The notes under the pieces were generated by a model that searched no databases, had not been told where the DNA came from, and saw nothing but the letters and a program-made list of their open reading frames with translations. The position numbers and the translations under genes were made by a program. Below, in pieces: positions 53,200-61,864 of a DNA stretch of 64,000 bases (positions are counted from its first letter, which is position 1; each line of letters opens with the position of its first letter). The stretch is from Tanypteryx hageni (Eukaryota > Arthropoda > Insecta > Odonata > Petaluridae). The stretch is taken from NCBI GenBank assembly GCA_028673005.1, contig CM054116.1, positions 147,867,173 through 147,931,172 of the forward strand. The letters are read 5' to 3'.

Positions 53200-54335
53200 C
53201 GGAGACCTGCAGCGCGTACGTGAGTTTCTCTTTCCTTATTTTACGGTGAAGGATCTATTACTATTTACTTACTTTGTATTGTATCGCCGTGTCTCACAAC
53301 CCCCTTTTATTAGCCAAGCTCTTCCATATATTTACGCATTAGATTACTAGAAGTGTTTACTAAGCTATAAGGCATTTCTTGCTGAATCCAATTACGCATG
53401 TGTAAGTTTTCTAAAAATATTTGGAGAGAACTTATAATCTTAAGTTTAACTTTTGAAAGTTTTTCGTGTTTTGCATCTGAATTCATTTGTCATAACTCCC
53501 TTTCCAATAAACTAAATGTAATAATTTCTTCTATATGACTTTTGTAATGACTAAAAACGATGTCTGTATAACTAAAACGTTTATATTATAAATAAATCGT
53601 CTTCTAATAAATCAGTAATACTACATTTACTTAAAAATTTCCAGTCAAGAAATGAAAAAGTTGAGATACGTAAAACTTTTCACCTAATTGGTTTAGATGG
53701 GTAGAGTCGTAGAATGAAATAGTTACTAATTTGTTATTTTTTTATTAAGATTGTACATCAATATCTTTCATAGATTTCCCGGTGCTGAATGTTATATATA
53801 AAGCGCTAACGCGCGCCGGAAAATTAGCGATTGGGGTATATTCTCTTCTAGTGCAACAATTTTTGTGTAAAATATGATACGCAAAATGAATATTTACATA
53901 TTTCATGTTTTTCGTAAATCCACAAAATCAAGAGAAAACTTATAAATTTATGATTTTTTTAAATTTTCTCGATTTTGCAACGCAATCGTGAAAATTGAAA
54001 AACTTCATCCGGCCGTACGGGCGGGATTTAATAAATCTCCTCCGGGATTGAGGGGTTAACGGAACCCATATCGGCTCGCCCATTCGTGGAGTATACATTG
54101 CGAGGCAGTGTATTGCGAGTTTGCAGAGTAGTACAAGTCTTTTTAAATAAGTACAAAAGGAGTACATGATTTTTTAGGAGTACAAAGTCGCTGAAAGAAG
54201 TACTGTACTGCCGAAAAGAATGTCTGGTCACCTTAAATAAAGCTTATCTTTCAACTGTGTGAAATACGTAATAACAAATTTAAAATGGACAGAAAATGCA
54301 AAACTTTGATTTAAAGAAAATAAAATGTTACTCAC
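53200..54335. other. PTPA intron 2, near exon 2; end of a Penelope-like terminal region, then featureless
   Basis: TTTTACGGTGAAGGATCTAT near 53243 resembles the Penelope-like 3' end at 21370, so a related terminal region may reach about 53300. From there to the exon it is AT-rich with no recognised elements; TTGAGGGGTTAACGGAACCC near 54048 may be a lone TTAA-element end. Confidence 0.45.
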
Positions 54336-54424
54336 GCAATAAGCCTCCGACTTATCCCACGCTTGCATATCGGATGGTGACAATACTGCACGTCTAGGTA
54401 TAACATATTCATGATCTTCTGAAA
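54336..54424 (-). CDS. PTPA: PTPA (PP2A activator), coding exon 2
   Basis: An 89-nt minus-strand exon between acceptor GATTTTTCAG (ends 54425) and donor GTGAGT (54335 downward). Joined to the one-base overhang of exon 1 it encodes VSEDHEYVIPRRAVLSPSDM and QAWDKSEAYC. This matches the N-terminal PTPA block EFVIPKK.I....DM.KW..S.AY found in animals, which forms the first helices of the fold. It ends in phase 0, and the next residues (EYVGF) come from the exon 29.4 kb away. The intron to exon 1 is only 157 bp. A second possible acceptor six bases downstream (TTTCAG) would break the frame. Confidence 0.92.
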
Positions 54425-54581
54425 CTGAAAAATCAAAATTCTAATAATGAAACTATTAAAATAAAACTAGTTGCTTTGATTCCAACAGTACGATTTACTT
54501 TAAGGATTTAATATTTGATAATATCTCGTTCGATAGTTAAACTTTTCCATTTTAATTCAAATTAATTGATTCAGAACTTAC

Positions 54582-54594
54582 CAACACCTGACAT
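54582..54594 (-). CDS. PTPA: PTPA (PP2A activator), coding exon 1 with start codon
   Basis: ATGTCAGGTGTTG followed by GTAAGT gives M-S-G-V plus one base. The phase-1 overhang joins TT of exon 2 to make Val, so the start codon is in frame with the conserved protein, and MSG.. is an acceptable N-terminus for a cytosolic protein. There is an A at -3 (ATC before ATG), a favourable initiation context. The exon is too short for homology by itself; the donor and phase are the evidence. An alternative is an upstream start in another exon. Confidence 0.75.
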
Positions 54595-55300
54595 GATGGC
54601 CTATAAAGATTTTGCAAAACAAAAAATCTCACAATAGTCAATTGATTCACAGTTTTATAATTTGCATTGGTGTCATTTATATATAAAAAATGTAGTCCTA
54701 ATTCATTTAAAGCGAGTTTTTTTTATGTCGACAGGAAATATCGGCCACATGTCACTGAAAATTCATAGTACGTAACTCCTAACTACGAAATGCATTGATG
54801 CTCCACTAGAAATGCACCTTTACGCCTTTACACAAAATCAATAACATGCCTGTGAACAAAGACTAGACCCCCTAACGGAAAGACCGGTAACTCAATGCTA
54901 AAAATCATGTGTGTGAAGTTATTGTACGATATATATCGCAAAATACGATATAGAAATAAAAAAGAAGCATCTAATGTTTTTTTCCAACCTTACGGAAATT
55001 AACTAAAAGTACTAGTCTTTGTATATACCCGAGTGTAGTTGTATGGAAAAGGCGTTGTGGCTGACAGAAATGTATAACATGTAAAGGGATTGTAATCTGC
55101 AAAATGTCATTTTATAAATTTTGGGAAATATAGGCGATTCGAAGACGTAAAGGACATCAGGTAATTTAAAATATATCGTAATCAATTATTTAATGGGCAT
55201 TTATGATGAAGATGAGTATGAAAAAATAAATGTTACTTGTATCCCGATTTATCGTCAATCAAGGGCTGAAAAAGGAACGGAATATTAAGAAACTAAATAG
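54595..55300 (-). promoter_or_regulatory. Presumed PTPA 5' UTR and promoter region
   Basis: Upstream of the start codon on the minus strand, the sequence is AT-rich. CTATAAAG at 54602-54609 is on the plus strand and not a credible TATA box for this gene. No CpG island, initiator or other clear promoter element can be asserted; the region is labelled by position only. Confidence 0.3.
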
Positions 55301-55344
55301 TGAACAGTTGTATAAAACTCCTTAAGCAAAAAAAAATTGTAGGG

Positions 55345-55388
55345 TAAGCCCTATGCATTTCGCCCACTAAGTGGGCATCTTCAGGGGA
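55345..55388 (-). ncRNA. Hammerhead-like motif, left arm of the 55.4-kb palindrome
   Basis: On the minus strand CTCCCCTGAAGAT, hairpin GCCCAC-TTA-GTGGGC, GAAA, TGCAT, AGGG. It is identical in structure to the plus-strand copy in the other arm and oriented with the RT. Confidence 0.6.
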
Positions 55389-55445
55389 GAACCTGCCTAG
55401 GCAGTGAACAAGGTTCACTTGAACCTTGTTCACTGCCAAGGCAGG

Positions 55446-55494
55446 TTCTCCCCTGAAGATGCCCACTTAGTGGGCGAAATGCATAGGGCTTACC
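55446..55494 (+). ncRNA. Hammerhead-like motif, right arm of the 55.4-kb palindrome
   Basis: CTGAAGAT (55453-55460), stem II GCCCAC/GTGGGC with loop TTA, GAAA (55476-55479), then ATGCAT as a loopless stem III and A as the nucleotide before cleavage, with CCC/GGG closing stem I. All conserved hammerhead bases are present, but there is one extra U between CUGAAGA and stem II. Loopless stem III hammerheads are known in Penelope-like elements and act best as dimers. Confidence 0.6.
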
Positions 55495-55611
55495 CTACAA
55501 TTTATTTTTGGCTTAAGGAGTTTTATACAACTGTTCAAGGTTCAACTGCGACAAAGTTAGAGGAGAGGTTTAAAACGAAGAACGAAAAACAAATGAGGGA
55601 CGAAAAGAATT

Positions 55612-57216
55612 TTATGCGTCAAGTTCGGTCAATTTGTATAAAGTTTTGTTAAAATCAGTATCTGTGTTCATAACATTGTTTCTGTTTTTATAGATATGAA
55701 GATTTTCTAACGAGTTAAGTGAATGATTGGCTGAGGTTAACAATGTTAAGTCCTCTATGTGTATACTATGTCCAGTTTCGAGGATATGAGTGGCTACACT
55801 TGATTTCTCAAAACGATTGTGTTTGTAATGGGCTAAGTGTTCTTTAAATCGTGTTATTAGTTTACGTCTAGTTTGTCCTATGTACATTAAATTGCAATGT
55901 GAACATTGTATTTTATAAATTCCGGACTTGTTCAAATTCTCCGTTCTGTCCTTAGTGCTATCTAGTAAATTTTTCAAACTATGTGGGTTCGTGTATGTTA
56001 TTGTGCAATTCTTATGTTTGAAAATTTTATTCAAGCCTCTGTTTAATATGGGACAATACGGTAGTTTTATATATTTGTTGGCTTTATTGTTGTCAAGTGT
56101 GAAAGTGGTGGAGTTGGACAACGTTTTTTTAAGATTGTGTTTCCTTATTAATTTATTGATTAAATTGGGATCAAAACCAAGTTTCTTAGCAGTTTGTTTT
56201 ATATGTTTGAGTTCTTGAACATATCTATCTTTGTTAAGGGGGATGTTGCACAATCGGTGTGTTAAGAATTGGAAAATAGCTGTTTTTTGATTCATGGGAT
56301 GGAAGGAGTTATATGGAATATAATTGTCAGTATGTGTTGGTTTCCTGTAAATATCAAACTCGATTTGTTGTTGGTTATTGATGATTAGTAAATCCAGAAA
56401 TGGTAAAGTATTGTTCTCTTGAAGTTCAAAAGTAAATTTTATGGATGGATATAAGTTGTTTAATTGATCCACGAAGTCTTCTACTTTTTGTTTTTTTAAA
56501 TCAAAAATTGTAAAAATATCATCAACATATCTAAACCAACATTCAGGAAAATAATGGAATTTGTCTTTGCAAGTCTTTTCAAAATGTGACATAAATATGT
56601 TGGCTAAAAAGGGGGATAAAGGATTTCCCATGGTGGTACCTTGTGTTTGCTGATAAATTTCGTTGTGAAATTGAAAAATGTTTTGTTGCATGCATAAGTT
56701 AGTGATCCGTAAGTATTCGTGGACAACTTCATCAGTAAAATTTTGTTTTAATAAAAGAGATTTTAAGATTTGGGATGTTTCATCTAGGGGTACACTGGGG
56801 AAAAGACTTTTCACGTCGAAAGAGACCAAAATCTCTGATTCTTTGATGGTTGTATTTTTTAATTTGTTGATCAAATCATAAGAATTAATGACTGAGTGTT
56901 TGTCAAGGAATGACATATGTTTAAATTCATTGTTTAGCCAAATAGCTAAATTGTAAGTAGGGCTGTTGATCCCTGATGCAATAGGTCTCATAGAGTTGTC
57001 GTTCTTATGGATTTTAGGGAGACAATAAAGTTTAGGTATGTTAGGGTTGGAAGTATTTAATTTGAAACTTAATTTTTTGTCTATGATATTTTTACATCCT
57101 TTGATGATGGCTTTGGTTTTATTGATCATGGAATTTAAAGGGTTTTTATTTAATTTAATATAAGGTCCATTGTTTAACATGGCATGGACGTTATCAACGT
57201 ATTGTGCTTTGTCCAT
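55612..57216 (-). CDS. Penelope-like reverse transcriptase with GIY-YIG endonuclease
   Basis: 534 open codons. Residues 66-80 CLPKIHKNDNSMRPI; 133-142 FDVKSLFPSV (first Asp); 192-203 QGTTMGNPLSPF; 230-233 YVDD (catalytic); about 295-310 FDIYRKPTHTDNYIPYNS. Residues 431-515 form the GIY-YIG nuclease: SGIYKIQCSHC, MYIGQTRRKL, TRFKEHLAHYKHN, ATHILETGHSI. The RT is related to telomerase RT and copies the element at a nick made by the nuclease. The start ATG at 57216 is only the first after a frameshift; homology begins upstream in the next ORF. All visible catalytic residues are intact. Confidence 0.93.
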   Translation of the reverse strand: MDKAQYVDNVHAMLNNGPYIKLNKNPLNSMINKTKAIIKGCKNIIDKKLSFKLNTSNPNIPKLYCLPKIHKNDNSMRPIASGINSPTYNLAIWLNNEFKHMSFLDKHSVINSYDLINKLKNTTIKESEILVSFDVKSLFPSVPLDETSQILKSLLLKQNFTDEVVHEYLRITNLCMQQNIFQFHNEIYQQTQGTTMGNPLSPFLANIFMSHFEKTCKDKFHYFPECWFRYVDDIFTIFDLKKQKVEDFVDQLNNLYPSIKFTFELQENNTLPFLDLLIINNQQQIEFDIYRKPTHTDNYIPYNSFHPMNQKTAIFQFLTHRLCNIPLNKDRYVQELKHIKQTAKKLGFDPNLINKLIRKHNLKKTLSNSTTFTLDNNKANKYIKLPYCPILNRGLNKIFKHKNCTITYTNPHSLKNLLDSTKDRTENLNKSGIYKIQCSHCNLMYIGQTRRKLITRFKEHLAHYKHNRFEKSSVATHILETGHSIHIEDLTLLTSANHSLNSLENLHIYKNRNNVMNTDTDFNKTLYKLTELDA

Positions 57217-57235
57217 AATTACAATTTTGTTGCCT

Positions 57236-58114
57236 TTATCTGCTTTGATGTAAAAGCAATCTTTTACTCTTAAGTTTTTTAATGGTATTGGGGAAGTTAC
57301 TATAACTATGATGAATCTTAGTAGGCTTGTTCAGGTTATCTTTTAATTGTAATAAACAAGCTTGTCTAATATAATTTTTTGAATTTTCATCGAAAAATTC
57401 TATGGATTTTTCAATGTCAGTAATGAGTTCGTCTATAGGTAGCTTCCTAGGTGGTAATGCAAACTTCAAACCCATATTTAGTAAAGACAATTCTTCCTGA
57501 GAAAAAGAAGTTTTGGATATGTTTTCAATGAATTCAAATTTTTGTGAGATTTGATTGGGTTGATTAGCTATGTTTTGTGTATGGCCAATCTGTTTTTGTT
57601 TAAGGATATTTAATTTTTTGTCTAAAATTAATGATTTGGTGTGATATTTATGAGAATTGGTCTCGTGCATTTTAATTTCAAAGTTATTCCAAAGTTCGAA
57701 GCCAACGTTATTTAATTTATTTGTTATTTTTAGGTGTAAATCGTAAGCCGATATTTCTAATAAACTCCTTTTGGCGTATAGATTCTTAATTTCTAATTGG
57801 AACCATTTGTTGAAGGCTAATTGTTTAACTTTGGTCATTATATGGTCGTTCCTGGTTTTTGAGAAGACGTTCATGAAATTAGGGATGACCTTATTTCGTC
57901 TACAAGCTTTCAAGAATTTAATGTCAGCTGCTATATTGTTGATTCTGGTATGTAAATTGTGAAAGCGGTTTAAATCCTTAGTCGAAAACGTAAAAAATGA
58001 GTTATCATTATATGATGACATGTCAATTGTGTAAGAGTAGGGGACGTGAAAAACAGTAGAACCGCAACAACAAGTTGTAAAAACTTCAATGTAAGGACCA
58101 ACGAAAGACGACAA
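57236..58114 (-). CDS. Penelope-like protein, N-terminal part
   Basis: 292 open codons, Lys/Asn-rich, with helical stretches such as NLYAKRSLLEISAYDLHLKI and a conserved LPPRKLPIDELITDIEKSIE block that precedes the RT in Penelope-like proteins. It ends KKLKSKRLLLHQSR, whereas the other frame reads NLRVKDCFYIKADKGNKIVI, the expected link to the RT. So one base was gained or lost in the six-T run at 57275-57280. The likely start is the Met near 58020 (MSSYNDNSFFTFS) or that at 58114. Confidence 0.8.
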   Translation of the reverse strand: MSSFVGPYIEVFTTCCCGSTVFHVPYSYTIDMSSYNDNSFFTFSTKDLNRFHNLHTRINNIAADIKFLKACRRNKVIPNFMNVFSKTRNDHIMTKVKQLAFNKWFQLEIKNLYAKRSLLEISAYDLHLKITNKLNNVGFELWNNFEIKMHETNSHKYHTKSLILDKKLNILKQKQIGHTQNIANQPNQISQKFEFIENISKTSFSQEELSLLNMGLKFALPPRKLPIDELITDIEKSIEFFDENSKNYIRQACLLQLKDNLNKPTKIHHSYSNFPNTIKKLKSKRLLLHQSR

Positions 58115-58464
58115 AAGGGGGGGGGGGTATGAACAAATCCAAGGGTAATAAAAGTTATTAAAACAAATTTAAAAAAAATCGACGATGAGATCGTAAAATA
58201 CCTCAATTGGAGGTGTGAAAAGTGCGGCTGCTTAACTAAATAGTGTTGAATATTCGTAATGAAAGGTATTGTCTTTTCTTAATCTGTGTATGTGCGTCAC
58301 TATTGCGTTCTAGTTGTTAAATATTTCTAGTTTTAATATCCATTTAGTTATCACCAATATCGGTTGTTTTTTTAAGTAGTTATTTTTGAAGGAATGGAAG
58401 AGTATGCAATTAGCTGTAATTAACCATAGATTTCTACGTAATTTGATATGTAATTGTAAAACCT

Positions 58465-58510
58465 ATCAGGTTTACAATATCCAATGTTTTGGTGTCATCA
58501 TCAGGCCAGC
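58465..58510 (-). ncRNA. Degenerate hammerhead-like word near the 5' end of Penelope-like element 3
   Basis: On the minus strand GGCCTGATGATGACACC, AAAAC, ATTGG. The CTGATGAT core and an AAAAC box are present, but a convincing stem II is not. Position matches the upstream terminal repeat expected for this element. Confidence 0.3.
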
Positions 58511-58529
58511 GAAAAATTGAGCCATGTCA

Positions 58530-59080
58530 TCGTAGTAATGTTCGTAAACGAATAAACTACGAAAGGTAAGAGAACAAAATTAATAACAGTACTTATTGAT
58601 TAATTTAGTAGAGTTTTGGTATACTTTTTAAATATCTGAAACTTACCATAGTACATTATTTTTTAAATATTTTTGATACGCTACCTGCTGAACTATACGG
58701 TCGACGAGATGTAGGTAATATGCTGTTGCTGTGAATATAGAGCATTATATTTAATTTGTGCTGGCATGAGAATTTATCAACAACCCCCGAAGTTTTTCTG
58801 TTACGTCGAATTATCTAAAACTCCGAAAATCGCGTGAGGCAGGCACCTTGACTATTATTTTTTTCTGATAATAATAACAACATTAGCGTAGTGATTTTTA
58901 CAGAGGTATTTGAATATAACATAATACGTTTATTGATATGGTGTTTTGGCAAGGACCTGTGACAACAAAAATGAAATTTAACGGAGATTTCGATTGCGCT
59001 ACCGACGACACTCAAGCATCGGCAAAACAATCTGCAATGCCGTTCTTGAATTAGTATAGGATTGACAAGTGGATAATTAT
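58530..59080. other. Intergenic, no recognisable feature
   Basis: AT-rich sequence between Penelope-like element 3 and the LINE remnants. A minus-strand frame at 58815-59030 matches nothing known to me. Confidence 0.5.
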
Positions 59081-59084
59081 AACC

Positions 59085-59260
59085 AAAAACCAGGGATTAA
59101 AAAAACCCTTGCTATAGATTACTGAATCGCAATTGGTCGATAATTTTTAACATCTGACATCCCAGATTTGAACACTGGCACCACATGACCCAATATGGTA
59201 GGTTAATGCGTCTCAAAATAAGTGAAAGAATACCATCAGGGCCAGAAACATTGCTTACTA
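59085..59260 (-). pseudogene. LINE RT fragment (fingers), minus strand
   Basis: Across frames the minus strand reads VSGPDGILSLILRR, then VVPVFKSGMSDVKNYRPIAI. SGPDGI and V.P.FKSG...D..NYRPI are RT motifs just upstream of the first catalytic Asp. It probably belongs to the same LINE as the minus-strand endonuclease at 61865-62835, separated by the plus-strand LINE insertion. Confidence 0.65.
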
Positions 59261-59519
59261 ATCAGAAAACGAATTTGCTGTGGTATCAGGTTTATCAGCA
59301 GTTGTATTAATATTTATTCATTCAAAGATTTTCATTTCACAAACAAAGATCATCTACCATCAATAAAACCAACAACAATAATTCCCAAAAATAAAAAACA
59401 ATCCAAAAGTGTCCACAGCAGACCCTAATTTTAATCCCTCAAACTTATCTCTCCTATCCCCTGTGCCTTTCAGTTCAAGAAATGAAACACATAATCACAA
59501 TTGATTAGGGAACAAATTT

Positions 59520-60215
59520 AAAATCTTGCACTTAAATGTACATTGTCTAAAGAATAAAATCAATCAATTAGAAATACAAGAACTTCAACAAGGCATTCTG
59601 TTCTTGTCAAAACTTGGGCTAAGAGATAAGTGCTGTTTGTCCACAAGGCTGTAGACCAGTTTCACCATATTCGAGAAACTTTAAAAAATTGTGGTATTAT
59701 TTATGTAAAGTCTAAAGTCATGTAGAATCAATACCAGTTATATCCACAGAAAGAGACAATGTTTTGCTGTGAAGTGCCAAATACAAAACCTTCAATTTCT
59801 TTGTTTATTTATAGGTCACCAAGTGGAGAGTAAAATTCCTTTTTATCTAACAAAAACTTCAATTTCTTTTTGTTTATTTGTAGGTCACCAAATGGAGACT
59901 TGAAATCCTTTTCATCTAACCTTGATAAAACATTAGCTTCATATAAATTCTCTAAATGTAACATTATTATCTATGGTGATTTTAATATTAACTTCAATGT
60001 TGAGAATCACCAAAAATCATTATTTTTAGATTTAACATCCTCTTTTAACTTGTCCCCTACCATCTCTAGTCCCACAAGAATAAATTCTAAATCATCTACC
60101 ACCATTGATAATATTTTCATTCCCAATTCCTTATTTCAATATAGTAGCACCGTGCTAAATCTTCCTCTGAAGACTTTTCATATATCAAAAAAGAGCTCTT
60201 ATGCTCATCTTTAAC
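59520..60215 (+). pseudogene. LINE endonuclease, broken, with a 67-bp tandem duplication
   Basis: LKILHLNVHCLKNKINQLEI opens the domain. RSPNGDLKSF, CNIIIYGDFNINF (GDFN), SPTISSPTRINSKSSTTIDN and IFIPNS follow from 59870. The segment around RSPSGE/RSPNGD is present twice in tandem (59791 and 59858 starts, 67 bp apart), which disrupts the frame. Several stops upstream (59640-59760). Confidence 0.75.
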
Positions 60216-60254
60216 ATAAGTTAATGAACCTTCTCTAGGAATATTTTTATGAAA

Positions 60255-60307
60255 AACAAAGTAACACTTCCATGCATCTTTATTTATGAATCAGTAATGT
60301 TTGTTAA
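60255..60307 (+). pseudogene. LINE RT C-terminus, part before the MITE
   Basis: The frame reads TLPCIFIYESVMFV up to the TTAA target site. It continues without a gap of homology after the MITE (61180 on). Confidence 0.6.
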
Positions 60308-61179
60308 CCCTCAGACTACTAAGGGGGGTAACAAGATTACCCCAGGCGCTTATTTTTGATATTTTCCTTAATAACATTTTCTGATTTTTATCCTGCTATG
60401 TAACTGTTTTTTAATGTATGAAGAGCATAATTATGTAAAAAAAACAAGGTATCTAACAATTTCTGAGAAATATCGAAAATTGTTTTGGGGTAACCGAGTT
60501 ACCCCTCTAGGTATTATTCAGAACAGTATTCCTCATTGAAGAAAATAAAAAAATTCGGCTTAAAGATCCTGCAATAGCATTAATATACTTGTTTGCCTTT
60601 TTATAAGCCTATAGTTATCTTTTAAATGTTGTACTTGCTACTATAGGTGAATGGCAGTTGTTAAATCTACAGAATTCTTATCATATGGAAACAACAGAAA
60701 AATAGTCCGTAGTAATTTAGAATGTCTTACATTTACATATTATAATATATTTATTATGCAGGAAGAGTGGTAGCCAAACCAGTATAGTGTTTGCTGCTAA
60801 CCCCTCAGTCAACAGTTTGAATTCGGCAGGGCTTTTTCATGTGCCCCTAGACCAACAAACCAACTCATAAATAGCCAATGAAATTTTCAATTAAAAACAC
60901 ATCTGGTTTGTTGATGTACTAATATATTGTAATGTTTGTATTTGATGTATCAAGTAAATTGCAAAAATAAAATTAATTCCACAGAACAAAAAATATTTAG
61001 ATTGTTTAAATAAAAATAATTTTCAGCATGGGTAGTTGAAATGACTTTAAATTACTAACAAATTAAAGTAATCACCGATTTTGATGAAAAATGTTTATTT
61101 ACAATAGAAATTTTGTGGGTAAATTCAGTTACCCCCTCTTGATAGGACTGAGGGGCAAAATACCTTGGTAGTCTGAGGG
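60308..61179. mobile_element. piggyBac-type MITE, 872 bp, TTAA flanked
   Basis: TTAA (60304-60307), CCCTCAGACTACTAAGG ... CCTTGGTAGTCTGAGGG, TTAA (61180-61183). Both ends carry the palindromic words GGGGTAA / TTACCCC (60328-60342, 60487-60506, 61109-61136). There is no transposase. The interior has a possible tRNA-like stretch at 60765-60835. Removing it with one TTAA restores the surrounding LINE frame. Confidence 0.92.
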
Positions 61180-61183
61180 TTAA

Positions 61184-61440
61184 AGAAAACTTCCATCTCC
61201 TCTACCAAAATCAATCCACCCACAACTACTCAACAAGAGCCCACAACAACATGCACACAATACAACACCATCTCTCCCTATTTGAAAAGGGTCCATGCTA
61301 CTGCAGTAAACTGTATAATGCTCTCCCAAATAATGTAAAAACTTGACAATTTATAAATGAATTCAAAAAGGAAACCAAAATCTTTCTTGTGAATCACTCC
61401 TTTTATAATGCGAAAAGAATATTTTGAAACTGTTAAGATA
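61184..61440 (+). pseudogene. LINE RT C-terminus, part after the MITE
   Basis: KENFHLLYQNQSTHNYSTRA, HNNMHTIQHHLSLFEKGP and KLYNALPNNVKT, then FINEFKKETKIFLVNHSF. The Y.TR...N...H......FEK.P...G.KLYN.LP...K order is the tail of CR1-like ORF2 proteins. Confidence 0.75.
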
Positions 61441-61564
61441 ATCTGTTTTCTTCTTGCTTTTAACCCATATTCCATTTTATTATGTTTTGTATTGTATTTC
61501 CTTTTATTAAAATGTACTGTATGACAAAGTCCACTTGGAAAGGCTCCACCTTTTGGAAAGATTC

Positions 61565-61708
61565 CATTTAAAAGAAAAAGAAACTTGTAAATTTCCACTA
61601 ACAATTTTAATATACGACCGGTTTTGCATGTTACAGCATCATCAGGTGAAACCAGTCGTATATTAACATTGTTAGTGGAAATTTAAAAGTTTCTTTTTCT
61701 TTTAAATG
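61565..61708. repeat. 144-bp palindrome with hammerhead-like core in the loop
   Basis: Arms 61565-61625 and 61647-61708 match over about 60 bp (for example CATTTAAAAGAAAAAGAAAC with its inverse, and TTAATATACGACCGGTTT with AAACCAGTCGTATATTAA). The spacer 61626-61646 contains, on the minus strand, CTGATGAT (61638-61645) followed by GCTGTAACATGC and AAAACCGGTC. It lies in the 3' UTR of the plus-strand LINE, so it was probably inserted there. It is comparable to the Penelope-like terminal palindromes. Confidence 0.75.
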
Positions 61709-61864
61709 TGCTGCATGCTTTGCATGGTATATATCCTTGTTTGTATCTTTTGGCGAGCTCCATGTTACATTTTGTGGCCAATGGAAGTAGTAAAGATGAA
61801 TGAATGAATATAATTAAAAATATTAGTTTTCTTTCAAGAGCTAACATAGTTCAAGAAGAATTTT

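Larger units (their letters stand above)
55301..55537. repeat. 237-bp near-perfect palindrome, terminal repeat of Penelope-like element 3
   Basis: TGAACAGTTGTATAAAACTC at 55301 mirrors GAGTTTTATACAACTGTTCA ending at 55537. The centre is AAGGTTCA-CT-TGAACCTT (55410-55427). The arms differ at only a few positions, mainly the A/T-run near 55330/55505. A cruciform of about 115 bp per arm is possible. Confidence 0.92.
55301..58530 (-). mobile_element. Penelope-like element 3, nearly intact
   Basis: The coding part (58114-55612, minus) is broken by a single frameshift. Downstream of the stop lies a 237-bp palindromic terminal repeat with two hammerhead-like motifs (55301-55537). Upstream of the start another hammerhead-like word is present (58497-58504, minus), so the 5' terminal repeat probably begins near 58530. 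It is located 0.7 kb upstream of the PTPA start codon. It is by far the best preserved of the three copies and belongs to a sequence family distinct from copies 1 and 2. Confidence 0.85.
59500..61815 (+). mobile_element. CR1-like LINE remnant with internal deletion, MITE and palindrome insertions
   Basis: The plus strand holds the endonuclease (59520-60215), the RT C-terminus (60255-60307 continuing at 61184-61440) and a 3' end finishing GTAGTAAAGATGAATGAATG at about 61811, with (ATGA)n as tail. Most of the RT is deleted between 60215 and 60255. It belongs to the same broad clade as the LINE at 37300-41350. It appears inserted into a minus-strand LINE. Confidence 0.75.
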
